This document shows positions 27,363 through 36,104 of a stretch of 64,000 bases of DNA, piece by piece; position 1 is the first letter of the stretch; each line of letters starts with the position of its first letter. The stretch is from Chitinophaga niabensis (GTDB lineage: Bacteria; Bacteroidota; Bacteroidia; Chitinophagales; Chitinophagaceae), in assembly GCF_039545795.1 (NCBI RefSeq), contig NZ_CP154260.1, forward strand, positions 6,143,001 through 6,207,000, in the 5' to 3' direction. The notes beneath the pieces are model-generated. The model did not search any database and was not told the DNA's origin. It saw only the letters and a program-made list of their open reading frames with translations. Made by a program: the position numbers and the translations under genes.

Positions 27363-28154
27363 TTATTCATAGATCTGCAGGTATCGTTTTACGGACTGTT
27401 CCATTACAGCGGTAGCATTTTCCCGGATACTGAGGCCAAAAGCACCGTGCATCACATTGTATTGCAATAATTTAACTGCAAATGCGATGGCCAGGATGTC
27501 CTTTTTAGGCAGGGGTATATTATTAGGATAACTGTACATAAAAGAAACGGTTGTTAAGTTAGGGGATACCTGGATGGTATCTCCTACCAGCAATGTACCC
27601 TTACCAACCGGCCAGTGTAAAATGCAGGCTCCGGGAAAATGTCCGCCACAACGTACGATCTTGATCTGGTCCCATAAAGGCTCTATATCCCCCTCCCATA
27701 AACGCAGTTTATTATTTCTCCGGCCCAGCCAGTGTGCATCTTCCGCATGTACATAAATATCCGCCTGGAATGTTTCGCTCCATTCCACAATAGTGCTGAA
27801 ATAATGGGGGTGCGAAAGCACAATGGCTTTGATGCCGCCGAGTTTTTCAATGATGTCTATGGTGCTGGGGTCTAATAACGTGATGCAGTCCCATAACACA
27901 TTGCCACCGGGGCTTATTACAAGATAAGCTCTCTGCCCTATGCCGAATTTTGGCGCAGTATAGATGGCATACAGGTCCGGGGAGATCTTTTCTATGATAT
28001 TACGGTGCTGTTTGGCAACCTCTTTCAGGGAGGTCCAGCTTTGGCCGCCGGGGTTTACATATTGCCTGTCGTCTTCACAAATGGGGCAGTGGAGTGGTGG
28101 CGTTGTGCCGGACTCATATTGTACGCCGCAAGTGGTGCAGATATAATTTGTCAT
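27363..28154 (-). CDS. Zinc-ribbon plus metallo-beta-lactamase-fold protein
   Basis: The roughly 263-residue protein begins with a rubredoxin-like zinc ribbon (ICTTCGVQY and HCPICEDD, cysteines about 5, 8, 23 and 26). A metallo-beta-lactamase fold follows. In place of HxHxDH the metal loop reads LSHPHYFS (about 135-142), so the Asp-His part is missing. GGHFPGACILHW and LLVGDTIQV carry later ligand positions. I chose the ATG at 28154 because the first 48 residues of the longer frame look non-native. The substrate is unknown. It is a short monocistronic unit. Confidence 0.83.
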   Translation of the reverse strand: MTNYICTTCGVQYESGTTPPLHCPICEDDRQYVNPGGQSWTSLKEVAKQHRNIIEKISPDLYAIYTAPKFGIGQRAYLVISPGGNVLWDCITLLDPSTIDIIEKLGGIKAIVLSHPHYFSTIVEWSETFQADIYVHAEDAHWLGRRNNKLRLWEGDIEPLWDQIKIVRCGGHFPGACILHWPVGKGTLLVGDTIQVSPNLTTVSFMYSYPNNIPLPKKDILAIAFAVKLLQYNVMHGAFGLSIRENATAVMEQSVKRYLQIYE

Positions 28155-28211
28155 ACTGCTGAGGGTTTTGGTATTACTAAAATAGTGCAACTCAAACGAA
28201 AAAATATCCAT

Positions 28212-28243
28212 TGAGTGGCGGGGGCATCTGCTGTTACCTTTGT
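28212..28243 (+). promoter_or_regulatory. Promoter of the DoxX-like gene
   Basis: TTG at about 28212-28214, a spacer of about 21 bases and TACCTTTG at about 28236-28243 match the Bacteroidota promoter pattern, 14 bases before the ATG at 28257. Confidence 0.55.
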
Positions 28244-28256
28244 ATAAATTAAATCT

Positions 28257-28694
28257 ATGGCGAATATAACCTCTATTGAAAACACAAAGACCCAACAACT
28301 CGGATTATTAATATTGCGTATTGGCGTTGGGGTGCTCTTTTTTATTTTCGGATGGCAAAAGATAGCTGGCGGTGAGCCTGTTTGGACGGGAGTAGGTGGT
28401 TCCATGAAGTTTTTCGGTATCAGTGCATGGCCCACATTCTGGGGATTGCTGGCTACTATTGCTGAATTCCTGGGTGGATTGTTGCTCGTGTTTGGCTTAT
28501 TCACCCGTTTTGCGGCCCTTTCACTGGTGATCACCATGATTGTGGCTACTGTATTTAAGTTTGCGCTCGGCTCTACATTAGGAGATGCCACAGGAGCGAT
28601 TGCCATGCTGCTGATCAACGTATTCTTTTTGCTCAACGGCGGCGGCGTTTATTCAGCAGATAATTTCCTACGACTCAAAAGACAGGTCGCTTAA
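28257..28694 (+). CDS. DoxX-family membrane protein
   Basis: The 145-residue protein has four predicted membrane helices. LGLLILRIGVGVLFFIFGWQKI at the N-terminus and FLGGLLLVFGLFTRFAALSL in the middle are the DoxX signature. Members act as small membrane redox or quinone-linked components; the exact activity is not assigned. It is a single gene between a promoter of the usual type and a strong bidirectional terminator. Confidence 0.9.
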   Translation: MANITSIENTKTQQLGLLILRIGVGVLFFIFGWQKIAGGEPVWTGVGGSMKFFGISAWPTFWGLLATIAEFLGGLLLVFGLFTRFAALSLVITMIVATVFKFALGSTLGDATGAIAMLLINVFFLLNGGGVYSADNFLRLKRQVA

Positions 28695-28714
28695 AAACAT
28701 TTGAACAGAAAAAA

Positions 28715-28737
28715 GGCGCGGTGAAATTCTCCGCGCC
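28715..28737. terminator. Bidirectional rho-independent terminator
   Basis: GGCGCGG (28715-28721) pairs with CCGCGCC (28731-28737) across a 9-base loop, with A runs on the left and T runs on the right. It ends the DoxX gene and the convergent comB gene. Confidence 0.9.
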
Positions 28738-28741
28738 TTTT

Positions 28742-29467
28742 TTATTTTTCTTTGACCAGTTCACCATTCCTTAAGATGGGCAGGATGTTGGCACCATCTT
28801 CCGTAAGGCAGTATTTTATATCTTCTTCCAGTCCGTAACGGGCCAGGCGTTGGAAGTGTGATGCTTTTTTCATGAAAGAGAACAGGTCACCTTTTGCACT
28901 GTAGTAGAGTGTTTCAGCGGCAACTGCAGAATCGCAGTTAACGTCAAAATGTTCTTTGATGCGGCTCACAACTGCTCCGGCAAACAAAGTATCTTCCATA
29001 TTTACGCGGTCTTTCCAGGCAGCGCAACCGAGGATCACATTTTGTCCCTGGGAGATCAGGTATTCGCAAACAGCGGAGATGTTAGGGAAAGATCCGGTAA
29101 TGATCTGTACGGCATCTTTGGCCATGTGCAAAAGTTTGGTACCGTTGGTGGTGGTAAGCACCAGCACTTTGCCGCCAATGAATTCTGTAGGATATTCGAA
29201 GGGGGAATTGCCATGCAATAAACCTTCGGCAATTTTACCATCCCGCTCTCCGGCAGTAATGGCTTCCAGCTGGCGGCCGATACTTACACATTCTTCCACA
29301 GTGGCCACCGGAATAACTTTTGCCGCACCATTGTATAATGCAGTGCAAATGGTGGAAGTAGCGCGTAAAACATCGATAATTACAACAATGCTGTTCTTAA
29401 CATCGAACAAGTGAAGGAGGGCTGGCGAAAGGCATACTTCCAGCCTTGGTTTTGTTATTTCGTCCAT
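28742..29467 (-). CDS. comB: 2-phosphosulfolactate phosphatase family protein (ComB)
   Basis: The 241-residue protein matches the ComB family: VVIIDVLRATSTICTALYNGAA (about 30-51), AGERDGKIAEGLLHGNSPFEY and VLTTTNGTKLL are the conserved metal and phosphate-binding segments. The archaeal enzyme dephosphorylates 2-phosphosulfolactate for coenzyme M. Bacteria without that pathway still carry the fold, so the true substrate here is unknown. It is followed by the SRPBCC gene in the same direction (10-base gap). Confidence 0.9.
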   Translation of the reverse strand: MDEITKPRLEVCLSPALLHLFDVKNSIVVIIDVLRATSTICTALYNGAAKVIPVATVEECVSIGRQLEAITAGERDGKIAEGLLHGNSPFEYPTEFIGGKVLVLTTTNGTKLLHMAKDAVQIITGSFPNISAVCEYLISQGQNVILGCAAWKDRVNMEDTLFAGAVVSRIKEHFDVNCDSAVAAETLYYSAKGDLFSFMKKASHFQRLARYGLEEDIKYCLTEDGANILPILRNGELVKEK

Positions 29468-29477
29468 TCTTTATTTT

Positions 29478-29951
29478 TTAATCAAGGATCACCCGCCACT
29501 TTTCGCTCTCTGCGTATTCCTTGATGATATTGTTGCGCAGCGTTAACAGCCGCCGCATATATTTTTTGAGATAGAGCTTTTCAAACCAGCGGCCAATGCG
29601 GCCATAAGGTGTTCCGAACTCCATGATATCTATTACTACGGTTCCATTTGCTATCTCGCGGAAAAAGTGTTCGTGTTTCATAAAGGTGAAATCACCATCC
29701 ACCATTTCATCGCAAAAGTAATGGTCTTTTTGCATGGCCGTGATCTTCATGGTGAGCTGCCGCATTTTATTGAGGTGCTTTGCTCTCCATGTAACCGTTT
29801 CATCATATTCTATCAATCCACTTGTTCTTCCTTTAATGGCCTCTTCTTTTAAGTGTTCCATACTGCGCTTGTGCAGTGTGATACTCCTGCTCAGGTCAAA
29901 GACCCTGTGCAATGGAGCATGAATAACCGTGGTAAGATGGATCAGCGGCAT
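29478..29951 (-). CDS. SRPBCC-fold ligand-binding protein
   Basis: The roughly 157-residue protein has the START/SRPBCC pattern of a hydrophobic cavity: the opening strand IHLTTVIHAPLHRVFDLSRS, the middle GLIEYDETVTWRAKHL and the C-terminal helix YLKKYMRRLLTLRNNIIKEYA. I chose ATG 29951, which removes 13 residues of the longer frame. It is upstream of comB in the same direction and probably co-transcribed. The ligand is unknown. Confidence 0.83.
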   Translation of the reverse strand: MPLIHLTTVIHAPLHRVFDLSRSITLHKRSMEHLKEEAIKGRTSGLIEYDETVTWRAKHLNKMRQLTMKITAMQKDHYFCDEMVDGDFTFMKHEHFFREIANGTVVIDIMEFGTPYGRIGRWFEKLYLKKYMRRLLTLRNNIIKEYAESEKWRVILD

Positions 29952-30031
29952 AGCATTTAAAGATATGGTTCTAAAGATGATAGGTTTCAATAACGCTCCC
30001 CTTTCCCGCTAAATTGTATGGTTTTTCCTGC

Positions 30032-31120
30032 TTAAGACAGGAATGGCACCTTGGAAACTTTTGCTTTCAGGAGCTTGTCGCGCACTGCAATATAAACTTC
30101 TGAATCGAGTGTTGCAAAGTCTGTTCTCACATATCCCAATCCTACTGCTTTCTGGAGGGTGGGAGATTGTGTGCCGGAAGTAACCCTGCCGATCAGGTTG
30201 CCCTGTGCATCTTTGATCTCATAATCATGGCGGGGAATGCCTTTATCTATCATCTCAAGGCCTACCAGTTTTTGTTTAACACCTTCTGCCTTAATTTTTT
30301 CCAGGATGGGGCGGGCGGTAAAGTCTTTTGTGAACTTGGTGATCCAGCCCAAACCGGCTTCCAGTGGATTGGTACGGTCGTCTATATCATTCCCATAGAG
30401 GCAGAAACCCATTTCCAGGCGGAGGGTATCCCGGGCACCGAGGCCAATTGGCTTGATACCTTTGGATGCTCCGGCGGAAAAAATAGCATCCCAGATCTTA
30501 TCTGCTGCACCGTCCTTATCTTCAAAATAGATCTCAAGACCACCGGCACCGGTATAACCGGTAGCGCTGATCAGTACATTTTCCACCCCGGCAAAAGTTC
30601 CTTTTACGAAGGTGTAATACTTAAGATTGATTACGTCTTTGTCTGTTAAGGTCTGCAGGATGCTGGTGGCAAGAGGGCCCTGGATGGCCAGCAGGCAGGT
30701 TTGGTCTGAAATGTTATGCATTTCCACCCCTTTGGAATTGAACTGGCTGATCCAGTTCCAGTCCTTTTCAATATTACTGGCGTTCACTACCAGCATGTAT
30801 ACTTTATTTTCCTCGATGCAATATACCAGCAGGTCGTCCACAATTCCTCCCTCTGTATTGGGAAGGCAGGAGTACTGGGCCTTTCCGGCAGTAAGTTTGG
30901 AGGCATCGTTACTGGTAACGCGCTGAATGAGGTCCAGGGCATTTTCTCCTTTGAGAATAAATTCGCCCATATGGCTTACATCAAACACACCTGCACTATT
31001 CCGCACGGCTGCGTGTTCATCATTGATACCGGTATAAGAGATGGGCATATTATAACCCGCGAATGGCGCCATTTTTGCGCCCAGTGCAATGTGTTTGTGT
31101 GTAAACGGCGTGTTCTTCAT
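30032..31120 (-). CDS. gcvT: Aminomethyltransferase, glycine cleavage T protein
   Basis: The 362-residue protein matches GcvT along its length. [15 protein letters not shown] is near the N-terminus, [20 protein letters not shown] is the tetrahydrofolate-binding stretch, and [11 protein letters not shown] follows. It transfers the aminomethyl carbon to tetrahydrofolate in glycine cleavage. It stands alone, so gcvH and gcvP lie elsewhere. A clear TTTG/TAAATTTG promoter reads into it. Confidence 0.95.
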   Translation of the reverse strand: MKNTPFTHKHIALGAKMAPFAGYNMPISYTGINDEHAAVRNSAGVFDVSHMGEFILKGENALDLIQRVTSNDASKLTAGKAQYSCLPNTEGGIVDDLLVYCIEENKVYMLVVNASNIEKDWNWISQFNSKGVEMHNISDQTCLLAIQGPLATSILQTLTDKDVINLKYYTFVKGTFAGVENVLISATGYTGAGGLEIYFEDKDGAADKIWDAIFSAGASKGIKPIGLGARDTLRLEMGFCLYGNDIDDRTNPLEAGLGWITKFTKDFTARPILEKIKAEGVKQKLVGLEMIDKGIPRHDYEIKDAQGNLIGRVTSGTQSPTLQKAVGLGYVRTDFATLDSEVYIAVRDKLLKAKVSKVPFLS

Positions 31121-31157
31121 TTTTTGGTGTTTTGTTGTAACTCGTTCCGGAGCCCGG

Positions 31158-31190
31158 CAAATTTAGTATTTAATTTGACGATAAAACAAA
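31158..31190 (-). promoter_or_regulatory. Promoter of gcvT
   Basis: On the minus strand TTTG (31190-31187), a 21-base spacer and TAAATTTG (31165-31158) match the Bacteroidota consensus. The start codon is 37 bases downstream, leaving room for a short leader but not for a glycine riboswitch. Confidence 0.65.
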
Positions 31191-31215
31191 GGGGGTGGCT
31201 GCGTAAGACATTCCT

Positions 31216-32898
31216 ATGATAAATACCACTTTAGGTCAGAGATTACCATTATTTTTGCTTCAAATTTACCATGCAGTGAAAAAGTGTTACCTGTTACTCC
31301 CACTCGTTTGTATAACGCTGGTTGCTTACCCGCAAAAGAAAGCTGATCGCAAAACTGTCAATAACCTGCAATTGCATGTGACTTACCTGGCCAGTGATAA
31401 GCTGGCAGGGCGCCGTACGGGCACGGAAGGTGAACAACTGGCCTACGCGTACATTGCAGAACAGATGAAACTGGCGGGTCTTAGCCCCAAAGGGGATAAA
31501 GGGTACCTCCAAACTTTCACGGTACGGGAAGGCAAAGAACCCGGCGCCAACACAAAATTTAACATTAACCACCAGGCCATCAAACCTGAACATTACAGGC
31601 CATTGCCCTTCAGTGCTGTAAAAGCCGCCAAGGGAGAAGTGCTGCCGGGGGTAAATGAAATGGATAATATCTGGCTGGACAATGTGAAGGCCTGGGATGA
31701 AAAGGTAAGCCCACATGCTTCTCCAATGGAGCTGTATATAAAAAAGACCAAAGAGGCTAAAAAGAACGGGGCCACCGGCATTGTATTCTATAATGGCCCG
31801 GAGGAGTTCAATACCGTTACCCGCTGGTTGGATGAAAAGTTGGAAGCCTTGCCGATCCCGGCAGTATGGGTAGGTCCGGAAGCCAGCAAAACCTTTTCCG
31901 CAGATGATGCCAACGGGTTCCAGATAGAAATGCAAGTGGATTTTAAAGACAGCAAACGTACCGGCACCAATGTGGTAGGGTATATCGATAACGGAGCCGC
32001 CAATACGGTTGTTATCGGCGCACATTATGATCACCTGGGACTGGGAGAAGATCATAATTCCCTTGCCCCCAGCGAAAAGGCCATTCATAACGGGGCAGAT
32101 GATAATGCCAGCGGAACAGCTGCCCTGCTGGAATTGGGCAGATTATTGAAGGCATCTAAACTTAAAAACAACAATTACCTGCTGATCGCTTTTTCCGGGG
32201 AAGAACTGGGGCTTTTTGGCAGTAAATACTATACAGAACACAGCACTATAGACATTACATCCGTGAATTACATGGTGAACATGGATATGGTAGGCCGTCT
32301 CAATAATGATAAGGGTTTACAGATCGGCGGCATCGGCACTTCCCCTTCCTGGACGGCCATCCTCAAAAGCAGCCTGCCTTCAGGGTTAAAAGTAAGTTAT
32401 GATTCTTCCGGCACCGGCCCTTCTGACCATACCTCCTTTTACCGGAAAGATATTCCCGTACTTTTCTTTTTCACCGGGACCCATGCAGATTACCACAAAC
32501 CAAGTGATGACGCGGATAAGATCAATTATGAGGGAGAACTGACGGTGGTGAAAGCAGTATATGAGATCATTGAAAAAACCAATGCGCAGCCCCGCCTGGC
32601 TTTTACCAAAACCCGGGAAATGCAGATGGGCCGCAGTACCCGTTTTACGGTAACACTGGGTATTATGCCGGACTATACCTATAGCAAAGGAGGTGTGCGG
32701 GTAGATGGGGTTTCTGATGGTAAGCCCGCCAGCAAGGCAGGATTGGCTACGGGAGACGTGATCATTCAACTGGGTAGTATGCCCGTTACCGATGTGGAAA
32801 CTTATATGGGAGCCCTGTCGACATTTAAAGCCGGCGACCAAACGACTGTTAAAGTAAAGCGCGGAAAAGAAGAGAAAGTATTTGACATCCGTTTTTAA
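31216..32898 (+). CDS. Secreted M28-family zinc peptidase with PA insert and C-terminal PDZ domain
   Basis: The 560-residue protein has a signal sequence in the first 40 residues (LLLPLVCITLVAYPQ). The M28 zinc motifs are GAHYDHLGLG, GADDNASGTAAL, SGEELGLFGS and MVNMDMVGRL. SDHTSFYRKDIPVLFFF carries the last histidine ligand. A protease-associated region lies between the N-terminal strand and the metal core (about 130-260). A PDZ domain closes the chain (about 465-550, DGKPASKAGLATGDVIIQLG). It is an aminopeptidase-type enzyme acting outside the cell. It lies 16 bases upstream of a small lipoprotein gene. Confidence 0.9.
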   Translation: MINTTLGQRLPLFLLQIYHAVKKCYLLLPLVCITLVAYPQKKADRKTVNNLQLHVTYLASDKLAGRRTGTEGEQLAYAYIAEQMKLAGLSPKGDKGYLQTFTVREGKEPGANTKFNINHQAIKPEHYRPLPFSAVKAAKGEVLPGVNEMDNIWLDNVKAWDEKVSPHASPMELYIKKTKEAKKNGATGIVFYNGPEEFNTVTRWLDEKLEALPIPAVWVGPEASKTFSADDANGFQIEMQVDFKDSKRTGTNVVGYIDNGAANTVVIGAHYDHLGLGEDHNSLAPSEKAIHNGADDNASGTAALLELGRLLKASKLKNNNYLLIAFSGEELGLFGSKYYTEHSTIDITSVNYMVNMDMVGRLNNDKGLQIGGIGTSPSWTAILKSSLPSGLKVSYDSSGTGPSDHTSFYRKDIPVLFFFTGTHADYHKPSDDADKINYEGELTVVKAVYEIIEKTNAQPRLAFTKTREMQMGRSTRFTVTLGIMPDYTYSKGGVRVDGVSDGKPASKAGLATGDVIIQLGSMPVTDVETYMGALSTFKAGDQTTVKVKRGKEEKVFDIRF

Positions 32899-32914
32899 GT
32901 TTATAACTTGCATT

Positions 32915-33298
32915 ATGCGTTACTTCCTACTTACACTGGCAGTGCTTACTGCGTGTAACCCTACACGTGAAAAAACAGACACGGCCAATTACGATGTGAT
33001 CAGTGAAAAATGTTTTGTGATGCGTGAACATCCGATCGTAACGGATAGTTTGGTTAACGCCAGCAGAGAGCTTCTAGTACAATATTTAAAGGAACAACAA
33101 TTCCCGGTGAGGTATATCAAAAAGGACAGTTTGATGTTCCGCCGGCAAAATGGATTACAGGTAGACCTGGTGCTGCCAACACCACAGGATGCCTGGGAAT
33201 CCAATACCATCATTGTTTTTGACCCGGCAAAAAATCCGTTGTTCGTGAACCTTCACAAAGGCACAGCACAAGTGGAACAATACATCAAAGAAAAGTAA
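32915..33298 (+). CDS. Small lipoprotein of unknown function
   Basis: The roughly 127-residue protein starts MRYFLLTLAVLTACNP, a short lipoprotein signal with lipobox LTAC. I chose ATG 32915 over an upstream TTG. The mature part has helical and strand segments (ITDSLVNASRELLVQYLKEQQF; LQVDLVLPTPQDAWES; NTIIVFDPAKNPLFVNLH). I recognise no family. It is 16 bases after the M28-PDZ peptidase, so probably co-transcribed and periplasmic. Confidence 0.65.
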   Translation: MRYFLLTLAVLTACNPTREKTDTANYDVISEKCFVMREHPIVTDSLVNASRELLVQYLKEQQFPVRYIKKDSLMFRRQNGLQVDLVLPTPQDAWESNTIIVFDPAKNPLFVNLHKGTAQVEQYIKEK

Positions 33299-33319
33299 TT
33301 CAGTAAAAACGATTATCCC

Positions 33320-34012
33320 TTGCCAGTTCATCAACACATCAGGGTGACAGCGGAGGCCGTAGTGCTTCGCTTCAGCTCTAAGGAAGGCATGATGGTACTG
33401 CTCAGTAAACGCAGTATCCCTCCTCACATTTTTAAATGGGGGCTCCCGGGTGGTTTTGTTCAAAACGATGAACCGCTGGAAACCACTGTACATCGTGAAA
33501 TCCGCGATGAGACGGGGCTCCGTGTTAATTACCTGGAACAGTTCAAAACTTTTGGTGCGCCGGACCGTGATCCGCGTGGGCGTGTATTGTGTGTGGCACA
33601 TGTAGGGCTGATCAAACCTTCTGCCTCCAAACTTACGCTGGGCGCGGGAAACAAAGAAGCACGCTGGTATCCCGTGAGAGAATTGCCACAAATGGCTTTT
33701 GATCACACAGATGTGATTGCTGCTGCACTGGAACATCTTCGCCTGCGTTTCCGGCATGAACCCCTGGCTTTTGAATTGCTCGATGCCAAGTTCCCTGTTT
33801 CCGAACTCGAGAAACTCTACGAATGGTTGTACGACCGGATGGTGGACCGCCGGAATTTCCAGAAAAAGATCCATGGCCTGGGTTTACTGACCACCCAGCA
33901 GGAGAAATTAAAACATCCTTTACAAGGGCGTCCGGCTCAATTATTTAGCTTTAACCGGGAGAAATTCACGGAATTACAGGAAAAGGGCACTTTCGTTGAA
34001 ATATTCTCCTAA
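33320..34012 (+). CDS. Nudix-domain transcriptional regulator of the NrtR/AraR type
   Basis: The 230-residue protein has an N-terminal Nudix fold (about 1-145). The Nudix box spans G45 to L67 and reads GFVQNDEPLET then HREIRDETGL, with Asp in place of the first Glu of the canonical REUxEExGU. A C-terminal winged-helix domain follows (about 150-230). This domain order is that of NrtR-type regulators, which sense ADP-ribose or sugar phosphates. It stands upstream of nadV in the same direction, with a conspicuous inverted repeat between, which favours an NAD-linked role. An AraR-like sugar regulator is the alternative. The loss of the first Glu hints at binding rather than hydrolysis. Confidence 0.82.
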   Translation: MPVHQHIRVTAEAVVLRFSSKEGMMVLLSKRSIPPHIFKWGLPGGFVQNDEPLETTVHREIRDETGLRVNYLEQFKTFGAPDRDPRGRVLCVAHVGLIKPSASKLTLGAGNKEARWYPVRELPQMAFDHTDVIAAALEHLRLRFRHEPLAFELLDAKFPVSELEKLYEWLYDRMVDRRNFQKKIHGLGLLTTQQEKLKHPLQGRPAQLFSFNREKFTELQEKGTFVEIFS

Positions 34013-34042
34013 AGTATTGATCCTCAAATTTTAGAGCCTATT

Positions 34043-34089
34043 TACACAAATAATATATGAATATTGAATATAATGTGGTTATTTGTGTA
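34043..34089. promoter_or_regulatory. Candidate operator: perfect 11-base inverted repeat upstream of nadV
   Basis: TACACAAATAA (34043-34053) is repeated in inverted orientation as TTATTTGTGTA (34079-34089), with an AT-rich 25-base spacer. It lies between the Nudix-type regulator and nadV. Half-site centres are 36 bases apart. Its symmetry fits a dimeric regulator or a looped site, but no known consensus was matched. Confidence 0.5.
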
Positions 34090-34109
34090 CAAAGAACATA
34101 AATAAAGCT

Positions 34110-34134
34110 GAAACCCTTTCCTGCAAAGGGTTTC
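34110..34134. terminator. Ten-base-pair hairpin upstream of nadV
   Basis: GAAACCCTTT (34110-34119) pairs perfectly with AAAGGGTTTC (34125-34134) around a five-base loop and is followed by TTCATTT. It may terminate the regulator gene or act as a 5' structure in the nadV transcript. Confidence 0.55.
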
Positions 34135-34166
34135 TTCATTTAAGGGCTAAATGCTTATTTTACAGT

Positions 34167-35576
34167 ATGGAGAACCTTATTTTACTCGCGGACGCCTACA
34201 AATACTCCCATCATAAGCTCTATGTTCCGGGCACGACCAGGATTTACTCTTACCTGGAAAGTCGTGGCGGGCTATTTTCCGAAACGGTATTTTATGGATT
34301 GCAGTATTTGCTGAAAGCATATTTAGAAGGTCCGGTGATTACTGCTGAAAAGATCAAAGAGGCCTCTGAAATGTTGCCGGAAGTTTTTGGCCGGGATGAT
34401 GTATTTGAGGCTGCGCGTTTTCAATATATCCTGGAGAAACATGGCGGCTATTTACCCGTGCGGATAAAAGCAGTGCCGGAAGGAACAGTGGTGCCCGTGA
34501 AAAATGTGCTGATGACGATTGAGAATACAGACCCGAAATGTTACTGGCTCACGAATTTCCTGGAAACCCTGTTAATGCAGGTCTGGTATCCGAATACGGT
34601 GGCAACGCTTTCGCGGGAGATAAAGAAGATTATCCTCCAATACTTCAAAGCTACGGCCAGCGAGGCTTCGCAGGCGGGGATCGATTTTGTGCTGAATGAT
34701 TTTGGTTTCCGTGGCGCTACTTCCGTAGAGGCGGCAGGGTTAGGAGGCAGTGCACATCTTGTGAACTTCAGTGGCAGTGATACTCTTGCGGCATCCACTT
34801 TTGCGAAAAGATATTATCATGCTTTCAGGGCCCCGGGGCTTTCCATTCCGGCTACGGAACATTCTATTGTTACTTTACTGGGTGAAGCCGGAGAGGCGAA
34901 AATATTCAAACATGTGCTGGATACTTTTCCGGAAGGGACGGTTGCCTGCGTTTCTGATTCCTATAATATCTTCCGGGCCTGTGAGGAATACTGGGGCACT
35001 TTGCTGAAAGACCAGGTGCTGGCCAGGAAGGGCACCTTGGTGATCAGGCCGGATTCCGGGGATCCCGTGAGAACATTGTTGAAGGTGTTTGAGATACTGA
35101 TGGATAAATTTGGTTCTGCACTGAATGAAAAGGGCTACAAAGTACTGCCACCGCAGGTCCGGGTGATCCAGGGGGATGGAATTAATTTACAGTCTATCCG
35201 GGAGATCTATGCTGCGTTGCAAGAGGCAGGGATCAGTGCGGAGAATCTTGTGCTGGGTATGGGCGGGGCTTTGATCCAAAAGGTGAACAGGGATACGCAG
35301 GAGTTTGCGCTGAAATGTTCCTATGCGGAGATTAATGGGGAAGAAGTGGATGTTTCTAAATCCCCGGTAGAAATGGATGCAACCGGAGCGTTACGGACTT
35401 CCTTTAAAAAATCCAAAGCGGGAAAGTTCAAGCTGGTGAGAGATTCCGATGGATATAAAACAGTGGGGCTGCATGAAAACCCAGAACTGCCCGATGTGCT
35501 GGAGACGGTTTTTGAAAATGGGAAGCTGGTGAAGGATTGGCGGTTTGAGGATATCAGGAAGAATGCAGAAATTTAA
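34167..35576 (+). CDS. nadV: Nicotinamide phosphoribosyltransferase
   Basis: The roughly 469-residue protein matches NAMPT/NadV throughout. LLADAYKYSHHKLYVPGTT (from residue 6) is the conserved start, followed by NDFGFRGATSVEAAGLGGSAHL (about 177-198) and FSGSDTLAAS. VIRPDSGDPVRTLLKVFEIL is the PRPP-binding region, and LGMGGALIQKVNRDTQ carries further active-site residues. It salvages nicotinamide to NMN. I chose ATG 34167 rather than the upstream frame start because homology begins there and the regulatory repeat lies in between. It is preceded by a regulator of probable NrtR type. Confidence 0.95.
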   Translation: MENLILLADAYKYSHHKLYVPGTTRIYSYLESRGGLFSETVFYGLQYLLKAYLEGPVITAEKIKEASEMLPEVFGRDDVFEAARFQYILEKHGGYLPVRIKAVPEGTVVPVKNVLMTIENTDPKCYWLTNFLETLLMQVWYPNTVATLSREIKKIILQYFKATASEASQAGIDFVLNDFGFRGATSVEAAGLGGSAHLVNFSGSDTLAASTFAKRYYHAFRAPGLSIPATEHSIVTLLGEAGEAKIFKHVLDTFPEGTVACVSDSYNIFRACEEYWGTLLKDQVLARKGTLVIRPDSGDPVRTLLKVFEILMDKFGSALNEKGYKVLPPQVRVIQGDGINLQSIREIYAALQEAGISAENLVLGMGGALIQKVNRDTQEFALKCSYAEINGEEVDVSKSPVEMDATGALRTSFKKSKAGKFKLVRDSDGYKTVGLHENPELPDVLETVFENGKLVKDWRFEDIRKNAEI

Positions 35577-35588
35577 TACTTTTAACTT

Positions 35589-36047
35589 ATGAGTGTTTTA
35601 TCCCAGCCTAAAAAGATGCTGCTTATTATTTCTTTGCTGATAATTATCGTGGGAGGGCTTACAGCTGATTTTACATTGGATTTTCAGTTGTATGATACTT
35701 ACTTTATAGTGAGCAATTTTCAGGCAGGCATATTTGTGGGTGGATTCCTTCTTTTACAAACAGTTATTTACTTTCTGACTGACCGTTATCGGCAATCACG
35801 CAGTCTCCAATACTTTCATGTTATCAGTACCGGGATGATGTTTCTTGCAGGGTCGGCCTGGCAGTTTTATATTCAACAGCGGCCGATAAAAAGCGGAGAC
35901 GTCCTTAGATTACTAGATGACGCATACTTCTGGTGGGCCGTTGCATCCGTATTCCTATTTCTCTTTATTCCGGGACAAATTCTATTTATCATTAATCTGA
36001 TAGCCGGTTTTATACGTGGTAAGAAAGTGTTAAATCATGTCCGTTAA
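35589..36047 (+). CDS. Small four-helix membrane protein with COX1-like helix motif
   Basis: The 152-residue protein has four predicted membrane segments (about 10-30, 45-65, 80-100 and 115-140). Between helices 1 and 2 the stretch DFQLYDTYFIVSNFQAGIF resembles the DTYFVVAHFH segment of cytochrome oxidase subunit I. The haem-ligand histidines of true subunit I are absent. I recognise no named family. It follows nadV by 12 bases in the same direction and may be co-transcribed with it. It is not an oxidase subunit. Confidence 0.65.
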   Translation: MSVLSQPKKMLLIISLLIIIVGGLTADFTLDFQLYDTYFIVSNFQAGIFVGGFLLLQTVIYFLTDRYRQSRSLQYFHVISTGMMFLAGSAWQFYIQQRPIKSGDVLRLLDDAYFWWAVASVFLFLFIPGQILFIINLIAGFIRGKKVLNHVR

Positions 36048-36104
36048 GGCTTTGCAAGGGTAGCGGGCTGTTCGTACCTCGGGAATTTTTTGCATATTGC
36101 GCAG

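Noticed and set aside
31121..31215. Glycine riboswitch upstream of gcvT
   Set aside because: The promoter leaves a leader of only about 30 bases, too short for the aptamer.
35589..36047. A true cytochrome oxidase subunit
   Set aside because: The haem and copper ligands are missing and the protein is far too short.
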